Source: Candidatus Saccharimonadota bacterium (GTDB taxonomy: Bacteria; Patescibacteriota; Saccharimonadia; Saccharimonadales; UBA10212). From it: a DNA stretch of 64,000 nucleotides. Positions 39,312 to 47,341 of this stretch are shown here, in pieces (position 1 is the stretch's first letter; every line of letters begins with the position of its first letter). The stretch is from assembly GCA_016176605.1 (NCBI GenBank), contig JACOWW010000002.1, forward strand, positions 336,968 to 400,967, in the 5' to 3' direction. The translations under genes and the position numbers were made by a program. The notes below the pieces were generated by a model. That model saw nothing but the letters and a program-made list of their open reading frames with translations, was not told the DNA's origin and ran no database searches.

Positions 39312-39480
39312 CAGTGAGCGGTCCGCTTGCAAAAGCAGAGCTGGATTTATTCCAGCAGCGAACGCCGGAGGAAAACCGTAGGTTGTTTTCTGGAATTATG
39401 AAAACGGCCTTTCGTGGTCCGGACTTGTATGTAGCTGGATGTAATATTTATCGCAGCGCCGGATGAAAGACCGCTTCATT
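39301..39480 (+). ncRNA. Structured RNA candidate, family 2 copy D
   Basis: GGGAAAGGTAGCAG, GCTGGA-TTTAT-TCCAGC, CCGGAGGAAAACCGTAGGTTGTTTTCTGG (39365-39393); AGCGGTC/GACCGCT long-range arms. Confidence 0.5.
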
Positions 39481-39535
39481 TCATCGCCTCCACCCGCTAC
39501 AGCGGATGATACCCGAAAAACTAATTGAAACGCAC

Positions 39536-39715
39536 TTAGGCCAGATGGTGCTTAATCTTGCGCCAGCGTCTAGCTTGTAACCTGCGGGAACGCTCCTCCC
39601 AATGGTCGCTGATGTCTTGAAGATCATCAAAGCTGAGCGAAGATACACTAACGGGGGAACTGATGACCCGGTGTTTACGTAGGTCTCCGGTTCCCTTTAC
39701 GTGCCACTTCTTCAT
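39536..39715 (-). CDS. Small basic protein (59 aa), hypothetical
   Basis: Reverse strand MKKWHVKGTGDLRKHRVISSPVSVSSLSFDDLQDISDHWEERSRRLQARRWRKIKHHLA with GGGGGTGAG SD; below the ORF-track cutoff. Confidence 0.5.
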   Translation of the reverse strand: MKKWHVKGTGDLRKHRVISSPVSVSSLSFDDLQDISDHWEERSRRLQARRWRKIKHHLA

Positions 39716-40075
39716 TACTCACCCCCTAACACTCTTGCTCGACGTACCACAAGCATAATGGAGCGCTTTAAACACGGCTGTAAAGTTTTTATAGCGCGGT
39801 GTGTGAAATACCAATCAATGCTAGTGTAAGTTTTCTCACAATCATTACCCATCCAAAGTAATATACTTTCTTGGTTCGTTTAGTTAATTCTCCTTATTGA
39901 TCCTAGCCCGTGAGACAACAAAAACGGGCTGGTTTTTTAAGTCGCGGGCATCCGAACCAGCCTGTTTGGACTGATAATTTTTCCTAGCTGGTTACGCACA
40001 GTAAAATATTTCACTGCGCTAAACAACCTTTTAGGGATAATAGGTAACGAAGAATAACAATTAAGAGGGGTAAAT

Positions 40076-40279
40076 ATGCCGAAACGTAAATCAAAATTTT
40101 TGGGCCGTCCACGATTTTTTTCGACTACAGATAAGTCTATTGCCCGCCTGCACCGCAACCATAAGGATTTATCAACCAAAATCAATCAGAGCAGGGAGAA
40201 TGGAGACTCAGCGCAAAAAAATAAATACCGTCAGACTAACAAAAACTCCAGCCATAAGTACTCTACCGAGACGCATTAA
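40076..40279 (+). CDS. Small basic hypothetical protein
   Basis: GAGGGG upstream of ATG; MPKRKSKFLGRPRFFSTTDKSIARLHRNHKDL. Confidence 0.45.
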   Translation: MPKRKSKFLGRPRFFSTTDKSIARLHRNHKDLSTKINQSRENGDSAQKNKYRQTNKNSSHKYSTETH

Positions 40280-40302
40280 CCAGCCGGGCATACGAATTTC
40301 AG

Positions 40303-40722
40303 CTAGCTTCGATGCTGTTTAGCTTTTTTTGAAGCTGCCCAAAATTTCTTTATTAATGTAGCGTCACTACGGTCAAGTTGGCGCGAGATGGCCCACATGT
40401 CAACCGGTTTGTCGCCTTCGTTGCGGTGCGAGCGCGGGACTTTAGGCGCGACCCGTACCACCGAGCCGGCCGGAACTTTTTTAATATCGTCGCCAAAACG
40501 CATAGTCAGCGTGCCTCTGGTAATTATGTATATTTCTTCTAGCTCATCATGGTAGTGACCTGTGCTCTGCTCAAAATCTGAGTGCGGCGGGATACGGATT
40601 AACGTCGCTGCCAGCTGCTCGGAACCGAGCGCCTGGGTTAATCTGCGGAATTCCCCGGGCACGTCAGTACCTTCATAATAATCTTTAACATCATCAGCCT
40701 TGACAATCGTGAAATTACTCAT
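40303..40722 (-). CDS. Cupin-domain protein
   Basis: HYHDELEEIYIITRGTLTMRFGDDIKKVPAGSVVRVAPKVPRSHRNEGD. Confidence 0.85.
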   Translation of the reverse strand: MSNFTIVKADDVKDYYEGTDVPGEFRRLTQALGSEQLAATLIRIPPHSDFEQSTGHYHDELEEIYIITRGTLTMRFGDDIKKVPAGSVVRVAPKVPRSHRNEGDKPVDMWAISRQLDRSDATLIKKFWAASKKAKQHRS

Positions 40723-40741
40723 TTGTTTTAACTATAATACC

Positions 40742-40815
40742 TGGCTCCCGGACTTGGACTCGAACCAAGATTACCAGATCCAGAGTCTAGCGTCCTACCA
40801 TTAGACGATCCGGGA
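40742..40815 (-). tRNA. tRNA-Gln (anticodon CTG)
   Basis: TCCCGGA..TCCGGGA acceptor stem, CTAGA-CTCTGGA-TCTGG anticodon arm, TTCGAGTC T-loop, encoded CCA. Confidence 0.93.
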
Positions 40816-40870
40816 CTATTTACCCCTGTAATTATACCCAAGCTACCCAGCAACTCCAAAGGCTACTATA

Positions 40871-41371
40871 ATGTGTTCAATGGGAAACATTAACCGGGAA
40901 TACTTACGGAGCGTTATTTTTGGCATCGAAGACAGTTTGGTTTCTACAACTGGTTTGATAGCTGGTATTAGTATTGGCGCCGAAAGCCGGAGAGTTGTCC
41001 TGCTGGGCGGTATCGTAGCGATAATGGTCGAAGCGGTGTCTATGGGCGCCGGTGAGTATTTAAGCGATGATGCAGTTGCAGAGCTAGACAAAATAAAGCG
41101 CCATAAAGACAAGCCGATGGTTAGCGGGTTCTTAATGTTTTGCTCCTACCTATTAGCTGGCTTGGTGCCTCTTTTGCCAATTGTTTTCTTTGTCTACCCA
41201 TCGTCAATTTGGGTCAGCGTGGTTCTGGCGCTGGCCGGCCTATTTTTGCTTGGATTTTTAAAGGGTAAGGTATTAAAGACCAGTCCCTTTAAGGGCGGAT
41301 TAAAGATATTAATTGTCGGCGGTGTGGCTACTGCTTTTGGCTTACTGGCAGGTTACTTGTTCAAAATTTAG
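40871..41371 (+). CDS. VIT1/CCC1-family membrane protein
   Basis: IFGIEDSLVSTTGLIAGISIGAESRRVVLLGGIVAIMVEAVSMGAGEYLS. Confidence 0.88.
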   Translation: MCSMGNINREYLRSVIFGIEDSLVSTTGLIAGISIGAESRRVVLLGGIVAIMVEAVSMGAGEYLSDDAVAELDKIKRHKDKPMVSGFLMFCSYLLAGLVPLLPIVFFVYPSSIWVSVVLALAGLFLLGFLKGKVLKTSPFKGGLKILIVGGVATAFGLLAGYLFKI

Positions 41372-41373
41372 AT

Positions 41374-41622
41374 ATGAAAAAAATAGCTAAACTGGTCCGC
41401 AAAATAGCTGTCGCCGCCGTTGGCTTTGTGGTTTTGGCCATTGGGCTAATACTTATTCCTTTGCCTGGCCCCGGTATTTTAATAACTTTGGCCGGACTTT
41501 TTATTTTATCTTTGGAATTTACCTGGGCCGAGAAACACCTCGATAGAGCCAAAAATGCCGCCAATAAAGTCGTTGAAAAAGCCAAAGCCAAAAACAATAA
41601 ACCCCCTAAAATACTTGACTAG
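41374..41622 (+). CDS. PGPGW-type small transmembrane protein
   Basis: VGFVVLAIGLILIPLPGPGILITLAGLFILSLEFTWAEK. Confidence 0.8.
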   Translation: MKKIAKLVRKIAVAAVGFVVLAIGLILIPLPGPGILITLAGLFILSLEFTWAEKHLDRAKNAANKVVEKAKAKNNKPPKILD

Positions 41623-41632
41623 TTAAGTATTT
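41609..41632. terminator. 24-bp palindrome between convergent genes (probable bidirectional terminator)
   Basis: AATACTTGACTAGTTAAGTATT core, one G-U, between PGPGW gene and sodA ends. Confidence 0.5.
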
Positions 41633-42228
41633 AACCGTTGAGCGACGACATCCCAATTTACTACTTGCCACCAAGCTTCGACATATTCAGGCCGGCGGTT
41701 TTGGTATTTGAGATAATAAGCATGTTCCCAAACATCCAAGCCCAAGACTGGTATCTTACCTTCCATTATCGGACTGTCTTGGTTAGCCGTTGAATAAACT
41801 TCGAGCGTATCGCCATCCTGGACCAGCCAGGCCCAACCAGAACCGAAACGGCTGACAGCCGTTTCGGTCATCTTGGCCTTGAATTCGTCTAAACTGCCAA
41901 AAGTGGCCTTCAGCGCGTCGGCTAATTTACTATGATGTTCTTTTGTACCCCCAGGCTTCATGCTCTCCCAAAATAGCGTGTGGTTATGATGTCCGCCGCC
42001 GTTGTTTTGGACAGCCGTACGGATATCTTCCGGCACGTCTTTTATGCCGTTAAGCAATTCTTCGATAGTTTTAGTCTGCAGATTGGGATATTTTTCCAGT
42101 GCCGCGTTCAATTTATCGACATAGCCGGCGTGATGCTTATCGTGGTGGATTTCCATTGTTTTAGCATCAATGTGCGGCTCCAACGCCTCAAACGTATAAC
42201 CCAAATCCGGCAACTTATACATATTCAT
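41623..42228 (-). CDS. sodA: Superoxide dismutase [Mn/Fe]
   Basis: [61 protein letters not shown]. Confidence 0.96.
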   Translation of the reverse strand: MNMYKLPDLGYTFEALEPHIDAKTMEIHHDKHHAGYVDKLNAALEKYPNLQTKTIEELLNGIKDVPEDIRTAVQNNGGGHHNHTLFWESMKPGGTKEHHSKLADALKATFGSLDEFKAKMTETAVSRFGSGWAWLVQDGDTLEVYSTANQDSPIMEGKIPVLGLDVWEHAYYLKYQNRRPEYVEAWWQVVNWDVVAQRLNT

Positions 42229-42347
42229 TCTCCTAACATCATTATACCCTATGATATCAGCCGCTAAACGACCCAGAATTTCGACGATCGTCGAATTTTT
42301 AGGTCATTTTCTAGTACGTACACGTAGTACATAATGCTCTCAAAGTC

Positions 42348-43022
42348 TCACTTCCGGGTTTGCTGCTGCTGGCGCCATTTGGCGATTTCGGCGTGATGGC
42401 CAGACAGGAGAACTTCTGGAACCTTTAGACTTCGGTACTCTTCTGGGCGGGTGTATTGCGGGTACTCAACTATGCCAGCCTCACTAAAACTTTCTTTTTC
42501 AGCGCTGGTTTCACCGCCTAAAACGCCCGGAACTAGGCGGGTAACAGCGTCAACTACAACCATGGCCGGCAACTCGCCGCCGGTTAGAACGTAGTTGCCA
42601 ATAGAAATTTCTTCATCTACAAACTCGACTACTCTTTCGTCATAGCCTTCATAGCGTGCACAGACTAAAATGATATCTTCCAGCTTTGATAATTTACGAG
42701 CTTTGGCCTGGTCGAACTTTTTTCCTCTCGGCGTCATCAAAATTACTTTCGACTTTTTTACCCTGAGCTTGTCGAATGGGCGACTTTTGACTTTCGACTC
42801 TGCGGCTTTGATTGCCGCCACTAATGGTTCCGGCCGCAATACCATGCCATCACCGCCGCCATAAGGCGTATCATCCACTTGTTTTCTGGGACCTATGCCG
42901 AAATCCCGCAGGTTGATGAGCTTATACTCGACCAGTTTTTTGTCCTGCGCCTTCCACAGCATACTGGTATTGAGCACACCCTCAAACATCTCCGGAAAAA
43001 GAGTTATAATCTGAATTTTCAT
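42348..43022 (-). CDS. trmD: tRNA (guanine-N1)-methyltransferase
   Basis: IQIITLFPEMFEGVLNTSMLWKA, CARYEGYDERVVEFVDEEISIGNYVLTGGELPAMVV; PFDKLRV-type insert. Confidence 0.96.
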   Translation of the reverse strand: MKIQIITLFPEMFEGVLNTSMLWKAQDKKLVEYKLINLRDFGIGPRKQVDDTPYGGGDGMVLRPEPLVAAIKAAESKVKSRPFDKLRVKKSKVILMTPRGKKFDQAKARKLSKLEDIILVCARYEGYDERVVEFVDEEISIGNYVLTGGELPAMVVVDAVTRLVPGVLGGETSAEKESFSEAGIVEYPQYTRPEEYRSLKVPEVLLSGHHAEIAKWRQQQQTRK

Positions 43023-43025
43023 ATT

Positions 43026-43535
43026 CTATACTGTTGCTCTGGCATAAATAATGATTACTAACCCAGCCCCCAGTAGGAATAGGCCCATTCCCTCAATGAG
43101 GCTTAACCTCTCCTTGAATATAAAATAGCTAAGTATAGTCGACAGAAAGATTGCACCGCCAAAAACTATCGGTGCTACAACGCCAACTTTATTTATTGAA
43201 TAGCTCTTAGTGAGCGCTAGTGTAAACAGAGCTATCAGGAGTCCAGTTATTACTGCCATTACTACACCGAATTTCTGGCTGCTAAAGGTCTTTTTGCTCA
43301 GAACAGGAATAATTACAGCGATTGGAATAACTGCCGAGACAAGATTACTAATAGCAGCTACAAGATTTGTGTTAGCGTGTCGAGACGCGGCGGCCCCAAC
43401 TAAAATAGCCCCTGTATAAAAAATCAGTGCCAGGAATATATAGATCACTTTTCTAATTGTATCAAGAAAAAATGGGTCCTGGCATCGGTAAAGACAGATG
43501 AATCCAGAATTATTCGGGCATGCGGAAGCTACCAA
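43026..43535 (-). CDS. EamA/DMT-like membrane protein
   Basis: Four hydrophobic segments, ILSYFIFKERLSLIEGMGLFLLGAGLVII; probable start MIRK or downstream. Confidence 0.7.
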   Translation of the reverse strand: MVASACPNNSGFICLYRCQDPFFLDTIRKVIYIFLALIFYTGAILVGAAASRHANTNLVAAISNLVSAVIPIAVIIPVLSKKTFSSQKFGVVMAVITGLLIALFTLALTKSYSINKVGVVAPIVFGGAIFLSTILSYFIFKERLSLIEGMGLFLLGAGLVIIIYARATV

Positions 43536-43683
43536 GGTAGCGGATGATGTAAAACAGTCTGTCCTTGGGCGCCACCGGCTGTCTGACGAAAATAGACTGC
43601 CAGTGGCAATCTATTGAGAAGTTCCGGTGACAAAGACTGGTTTTATCATCAGACGCGTCGAGTAGCTGGAGCCGCCCGAGAGG
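43513..43683 (+). ncRNA. Structured RNA candidate, family 1 copy C (diverged)
   Basis: GGCTGTCTGACGA-AATAGACTGCC-AGT-GGCAATCTATT-GAGAAGTTCC; outer CACCGG/CCGGTG and GATGAT..AGTC/GACT..ATCATC helices. Confidence 0.5.
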
Positions 43684-43750
43684 TTTTGCATACTTTTGAC
43701 GGACCAAAAGTATGAATAATTTGTTTCTTTGGAAAAGAAGTGGCTAGTTT

Positions 43751-44308
43751 TTAGACATCCAGATCGTCTAGATCAGCCAGTTCCTTGCGCGTGCGGCTGA
43801 TGACATCTGAATGGTCTTCGGTTTTGGCTTCGATTTTCTCAAGATCCTCTTCCTCAGAAACATCAACTTCCGGAGTTGGCTGTGCAGATTCTTCTTTAGG
43901 CTCTTTCTTGGTCTCAACCTCTTCTTCATCAGCTAAAACGGTCGTATCATCGGCAGTCGTATCGTCAGCAGTACTGCTAGCGGCAACCGGAGTCTGTTCT
44001 TTGCTCTCTGCCCTCTGTTCTTTGTTCTCTGTTCTTTGTTCTCTGCTTTCTGGCGGCGGGCCGGTGTCAATTATTTTCAGGTTGTAGCGGGCGTCGTTTT
44101 TAGTGCCCAATGCCCGCAGTAACGTACGGATGCTTTGGGCTGTTGCACCGCGTTTGCCAATCACCCGGCCTAGATCTTCCGGGTTCACGGAAAGTTCTAA
44201 CAAAACGCCTTTTTCATCGATGCGGCGTTCGATTTTGACTTCGTCTGGATGGCCGACTATGGATTTGATGATATATTCTATGAATTGCTGGTCTATACTA
44301 ACTGCCAC
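43751..44308 (-). CDS. khpA: KH-domain RNA-binding protein (KhpA/YlqC family) with acidic extension
   Basis: LELSVNPEDLGRVIGKRGATAQSIRTLLRALG; operon with rpsP and trmD. Confidence 0.88.
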   Translation of the reverse strand: MAVSIDQQFIEYIIKSIVGHPDEVKIERRIDEKGVLLELSVNPEDLGRVIGKRGATAQSIRTLLRALGTKNDARYNLKIIDTGPPPESREQRTENKEQRAESKEQTPVAASSTADDTTADDTTVLADEEEVETKKEPKEESAQPTPEVDVSEEEDLEKIEAKTEDHSDVISRTRKELADLDDLDV

Positions 44309-44346
44309 GGTATTTCTCCTACATTGTTAATAATTTGATTATACAA

Positions 44347-44826
44347 CTATTCTGATGGCTGCTCGGGTTCGATTGGGGCTGATTCAGTCGTTTCTTCTTT
44401 ATTTGGCTCAGCAGCTGCTTCCGGTTCTTTAGCAATAGCCTCCGCTTCAGATTGCTCAGTTTTTTCCTCAGTTGTTGGAGCCGCTTCTTTAGCAGCCGGC
44501 TCGGGCCCCCCTGCCGGGCGGGTGCTGCGGCGCTTGTCAGGATTGCGGATTTTACCCGACTTTGGTGCTGAAGCTTTAAACCAAGCTGGCAATTTTATGC
44601 CTTCCTTTTGCAATAGTCTTGCCACTCTGTCTGACGGCTGAGCGCCACTGGTTAGATAGGCGCTTATTTTTTCGCCGTCCAAGGCAGCCGTTTTGGTATG
44701 CGGGTTATAGCTGCCGACGTAGGCTATCACTCGTCCGCTCGATGGATGAAAGCGGCTGTCTTGAACTATCACCCTAAATTGGGCGTGTCCACTACGGCCC
44801 TTCCTTTGCATCCGTATGGTTAGCAT
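44347..44826 (-). CDS. rpsP: 30S ribosomal protein S16 with acidic C-terminal extension
   Basis: MLTIRMQRKGRSGHAQFRVIVQDSRFHPSSGRVIAYVGSYNPHTK. Confidence 0.94.
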   Translation of the reverse strand: MLTIRMQRKGRSGHAQFRVIVQDSRFHPSSGRVIAYVGSYNPHTKTAALDGEKISAYLTSGAQPSDRVARLLQKEGIKLPAWFKASAPKSGKIRNPDKRRSTRPAGGPEPAAKEAAPTTEEKTEQSEAEAIAKEPEAAAEPNKEETTESAPIEPEQPSE

Positions 44827-44879
44827 GTCCAGGCTATTTTACAGATAAGGGGTAAAAAAATCAATCCTTGTTAGCCGCG

Positions 44880-45581
44880 CTATTTTTCTTTGGAGTAATT
44901 TTTGAGGGCTTGGGTAGCGGCGGTAACTTGGGCGGCTTGCTTGGACGGACCCTCGCCTTGACCTTTCAGCTCGTCATTGACATAAACGCCCACAACAAAC
45001 TTTTTGTCGTGGTCCGGCCCTTCTTCGCTAGTAACTTTATAGATAGGCGTGAAGCCTTCGCGGCTTTGAACCATTTCTTGCAGGCGTGATTTAGGGTCCA
45101 GCCATGAACCGTTTTGCAGTATTTCCGGCAAAGTCGGCAGCAAAGTGCGACTGATAAAATCTTTAGCCGCGTCGTAACCCTGGTCTAAATAAAGAGCGCC
45201 GACAACCGCTTCGTAACAATTAGCCAATATTTGTTGGCGGGCCCGTTCGCTACCTCTTTTTTCGCCGCGCGAAAGCCTTAGCAATGCTTCAAAGCCCTCA
45301 CGGTCAGCAGCTGTGCTGATACTTTCTGTCCGCACTAGTGCACTGCGCCAGTTGGTCAGAACACCTTCCGGCTCTTTGAAGTTGTTATACAGGTGTTGGG
45401 TTACTACCAGCTCTAACACCGCATCGCCTAAGAATTCCAGACGCTCGTTATGGTTTTTGGCAGTCGATTTATGTTCGTTTAAGTATGAACGGTGGGTAAA
45501 GGCGGTAATCAGTAATTCTAGGTCAGAAAAACCGCCAAAATGCTTACCTGCAAAAGCCCTGTACTTAGTAGTATCCATCAA
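44880..45581 (-). CDS. rnc: Ribonuclease III
   Basis: AFTHRSYLNEHKSTAKNHNERLEFLGDAVLELV, C-terminal dsRBD. Confidence 0.97.
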   Translation of the reverse strand: MMDTTKYRAFAGKHFGGFSDLELLITAFTHRSYLNEHKSTAKNHNERLEFLGDAVLELVVTQHLYNNFKEPEGVLTNWRSALVRTESISTAADREGFEALLRLSRGEKRGSERARQQILANCYEAVVGALYLDQGYDAAKDFISRTLLPTLPEILQNGSWLDPKSRLQEMVQSREGFTPIYKVTSEEGPDHDKKFVVGVYVNDELKGQGEGPSKQAAQVTAATQALKNYSKEK

Positions 45582-45681
45582 ACGAAGCTCCTTTCAGTCG
45601 CAAAAATTAGAAAATAGGAACTAGAAATTAGGAAAATTACTAATTGCTTATTTCTAATTGCTAATTGCTTAATGCGAAGCA

Positions 45682-46206
45682 TTACAGTCCTTGTTTCCTT
45701 ATCTTCTTTAGTCCTAACAAAATAAGCTTACCTATATCTTCGTACTCTATTTTATCTAGCGCATCGTTCGCCGACATCCAAGCCAGATTGGTCATCCATT
45801 TTTCTTTTTTAACGCTATGGCTTTTACCTTTGGCCTGGACTAGAAAAATGTCTGTTGTCATGAGTACTAAGCTGCTGTTTCGGCGGTAGCGGAAGTTGAT
45901 TTTGCCCAGCCAATCTAGCACTTTCATCTCTTGCAAGCCAGTCTCTTCGCGTATTTCCCGCTCGGCCGCCACGCGCGGTGTTTCGCCCTCTTCGATATGA
46001 CCTTTAGGTATAGTCCAGCGGTTCTTACTATCTTGTATAAGCAAGATTTCGACGGCCTTTGGCTGATTGGCTACGCGCCGCCGCGTATCAGACGGTGCGG
46101 GGCGGCGGAAGATTACACCGCCGGCTGTTGGTTCGCGAACCACTTCATTGATGGCCGGACGTCTAACTAGTCTTCTAAATCCCTGGAAGGGCCTTGGTCT
46201 TTTCAC
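45682..46206 (-). CDS. NUDIX hydrolase
   Basis: RWTIPKGHIEEGETPRVAAEREIREETGLQEM. Confidence 0.9.
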   Translation of the reverse strand: MKRPRPFQGFRRLVRRPAINEVVREPTAGGVIFRRPAPSDTRRRVANQPKAVEILLIQDSKNRWTIPKGHIEEGETPRVAAEREIREETGLQEMKVLDWLGKINFRYRRNSSLVLMTTDIFLVQAKGKSHSVKKEKWMTNLAWMSANDALDKIEYEDIGKLILLGLKKIRKQGL

Positions 46207-46254
46207 ACTCGCTCCGCTCGCTCAATAATTAATAAGCAATAATCGGTAAACATT

Positions 46255-46728
46255 TTACTTACTCTTACTTTTTTGACTTTTCTGTTTTTTGTTTTTTGTT
46301 TTTTGCTCTTTGTTTCTAAGGACTGTGCCCAGTACCCCGTTGACGAATTTCGAAGAGTTGTCGCCGCCAAAAGCCTTGGCTAACTCGACTGCCTCGTTAA
46401 TTGCTACTTTGGGCGGCACATCTTCAGCAAAAATTAGTTCGTAAACACCGATGCGCAATATGATACGATCAACCCTGGCAATCTGTTCTATCGGCCACTC
46501 TGGAGCCACCGGGCGGATGATATCGTCAATTGCCTGTTGGTGGTCCGAAACGCCCTTTACCAGCCGCTCGATAAATTGCTTGTCGTCAATCGTCTCCCGG
46601 TAACGTTCGATATTACGGGCTAAGACTTCTTTGAGCTTGGCGGCTTTGTCCTCACACTCGCGGCGAAAATCCTCTTCGTAGAGGGTTTGCAGCGCGACTA
46701 TGCGGCCTAAGTGTCGGTTAGCGCTCAC
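46255..46728 (-). CDS. nusB: Transcription antitermination factor NusB
   Basis: [41 protein letters not shown]. Confidence 0.94.
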   Translation of the reverse strand: MSANRHLGRIVALQTLYEEDFRRECEDKAAKLKEVLARNIERYRETIDDKQFIERLVKGVSDHQQAIDDIIRPVAPEWPIEQIARVDRIILRIGVYELIFAEDVPPKVAINEAVELAKAFGGDNSSKFVNGVLGTVLRNKEQKTKNKKQKSQKSKSK

Positions 46729-46793
46729 AGTATTTGCTCATTTGTTAAGTTGATCCTTACTTACATTATACCGTACCGGATAGGGATACAGGG

Positions 46794-46937
46794 TTATAGG
46801 GTTGGAGAGTTTGATTTTTTCTTTAGATTTACTCTTACCGGGCTCCTAGCGTTGACACGCTTTGCTAGCTTACTAACTAAATGGCTGCGGCGCATGCCGG
46901 TGCGGCGCGAACTAGTTCGTTTCTTGGGTTTTCCCAT
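46794..46937 (-). CDS. rpmF: 50S ribosomal protein L32 (47 aa; missed by ORF cutoff)
   Basis: MGKPKKRTSSRRTGMRRSHLVSKLAKRVNARSPVRVNLKKKSNSPTL; AAGGAG SD. Confidence 0.7.
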   Translation of the reverse strand: MGKPKKRTSSRRTGMRRSHLVSKLAKRVNARSPVRVNLKKKSNSPTL

Positions 46938-47059
46938 AAAAATACTCCTTGGGCCAGTTTACTTAGTACCTTGTAGCTTGGGTTCATTTTAGCAAAACGC
47001 TGATATTTCGGCAATCGACTTGTATAGTCCTTAAAAGCTTGTATAATTTATGTCTTGTG

Positions 47060-47341
47060 ATGGATCGAAGCCTTGAAGACTTGCTGGAAGGCCCTGACTA
47101 TACGACTACGTGGTTTGGGAACGGCCGGACTGCCGAACTGCTTGGAAGGGTCAAGCTGGCTGGCGGCTTGGTTTTAATGATGGCCGATGTGGTGATTTTA
47201 GAAAAATGTCTGGGTCGCAAGTATGATCCAGTCCATGATGCGCCACACCGAAATCTTGAATACAATCCTTGGGGGGCTAATCCAAATAGCCCAACTTATC
47301 CGTACGAACTGGAACTTTCACCTAGAAAATGGGCTAAATAA
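47060..47341 (+). CDS. Hypothetical protein
   Basis: ORF MDRSLEDLLEGPDYTTTWFGNG...; ends inside the leuS 3' end. Confidence 0.4.
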   Translation: MDRSLEDLLEGPDYTTTWFGNGRTAELLGRVKLAGGLVLMMADVVILEKCLGRKYDPVHDAPHRNLEYNPWGANPNSPTYPYELELSPRKWAK

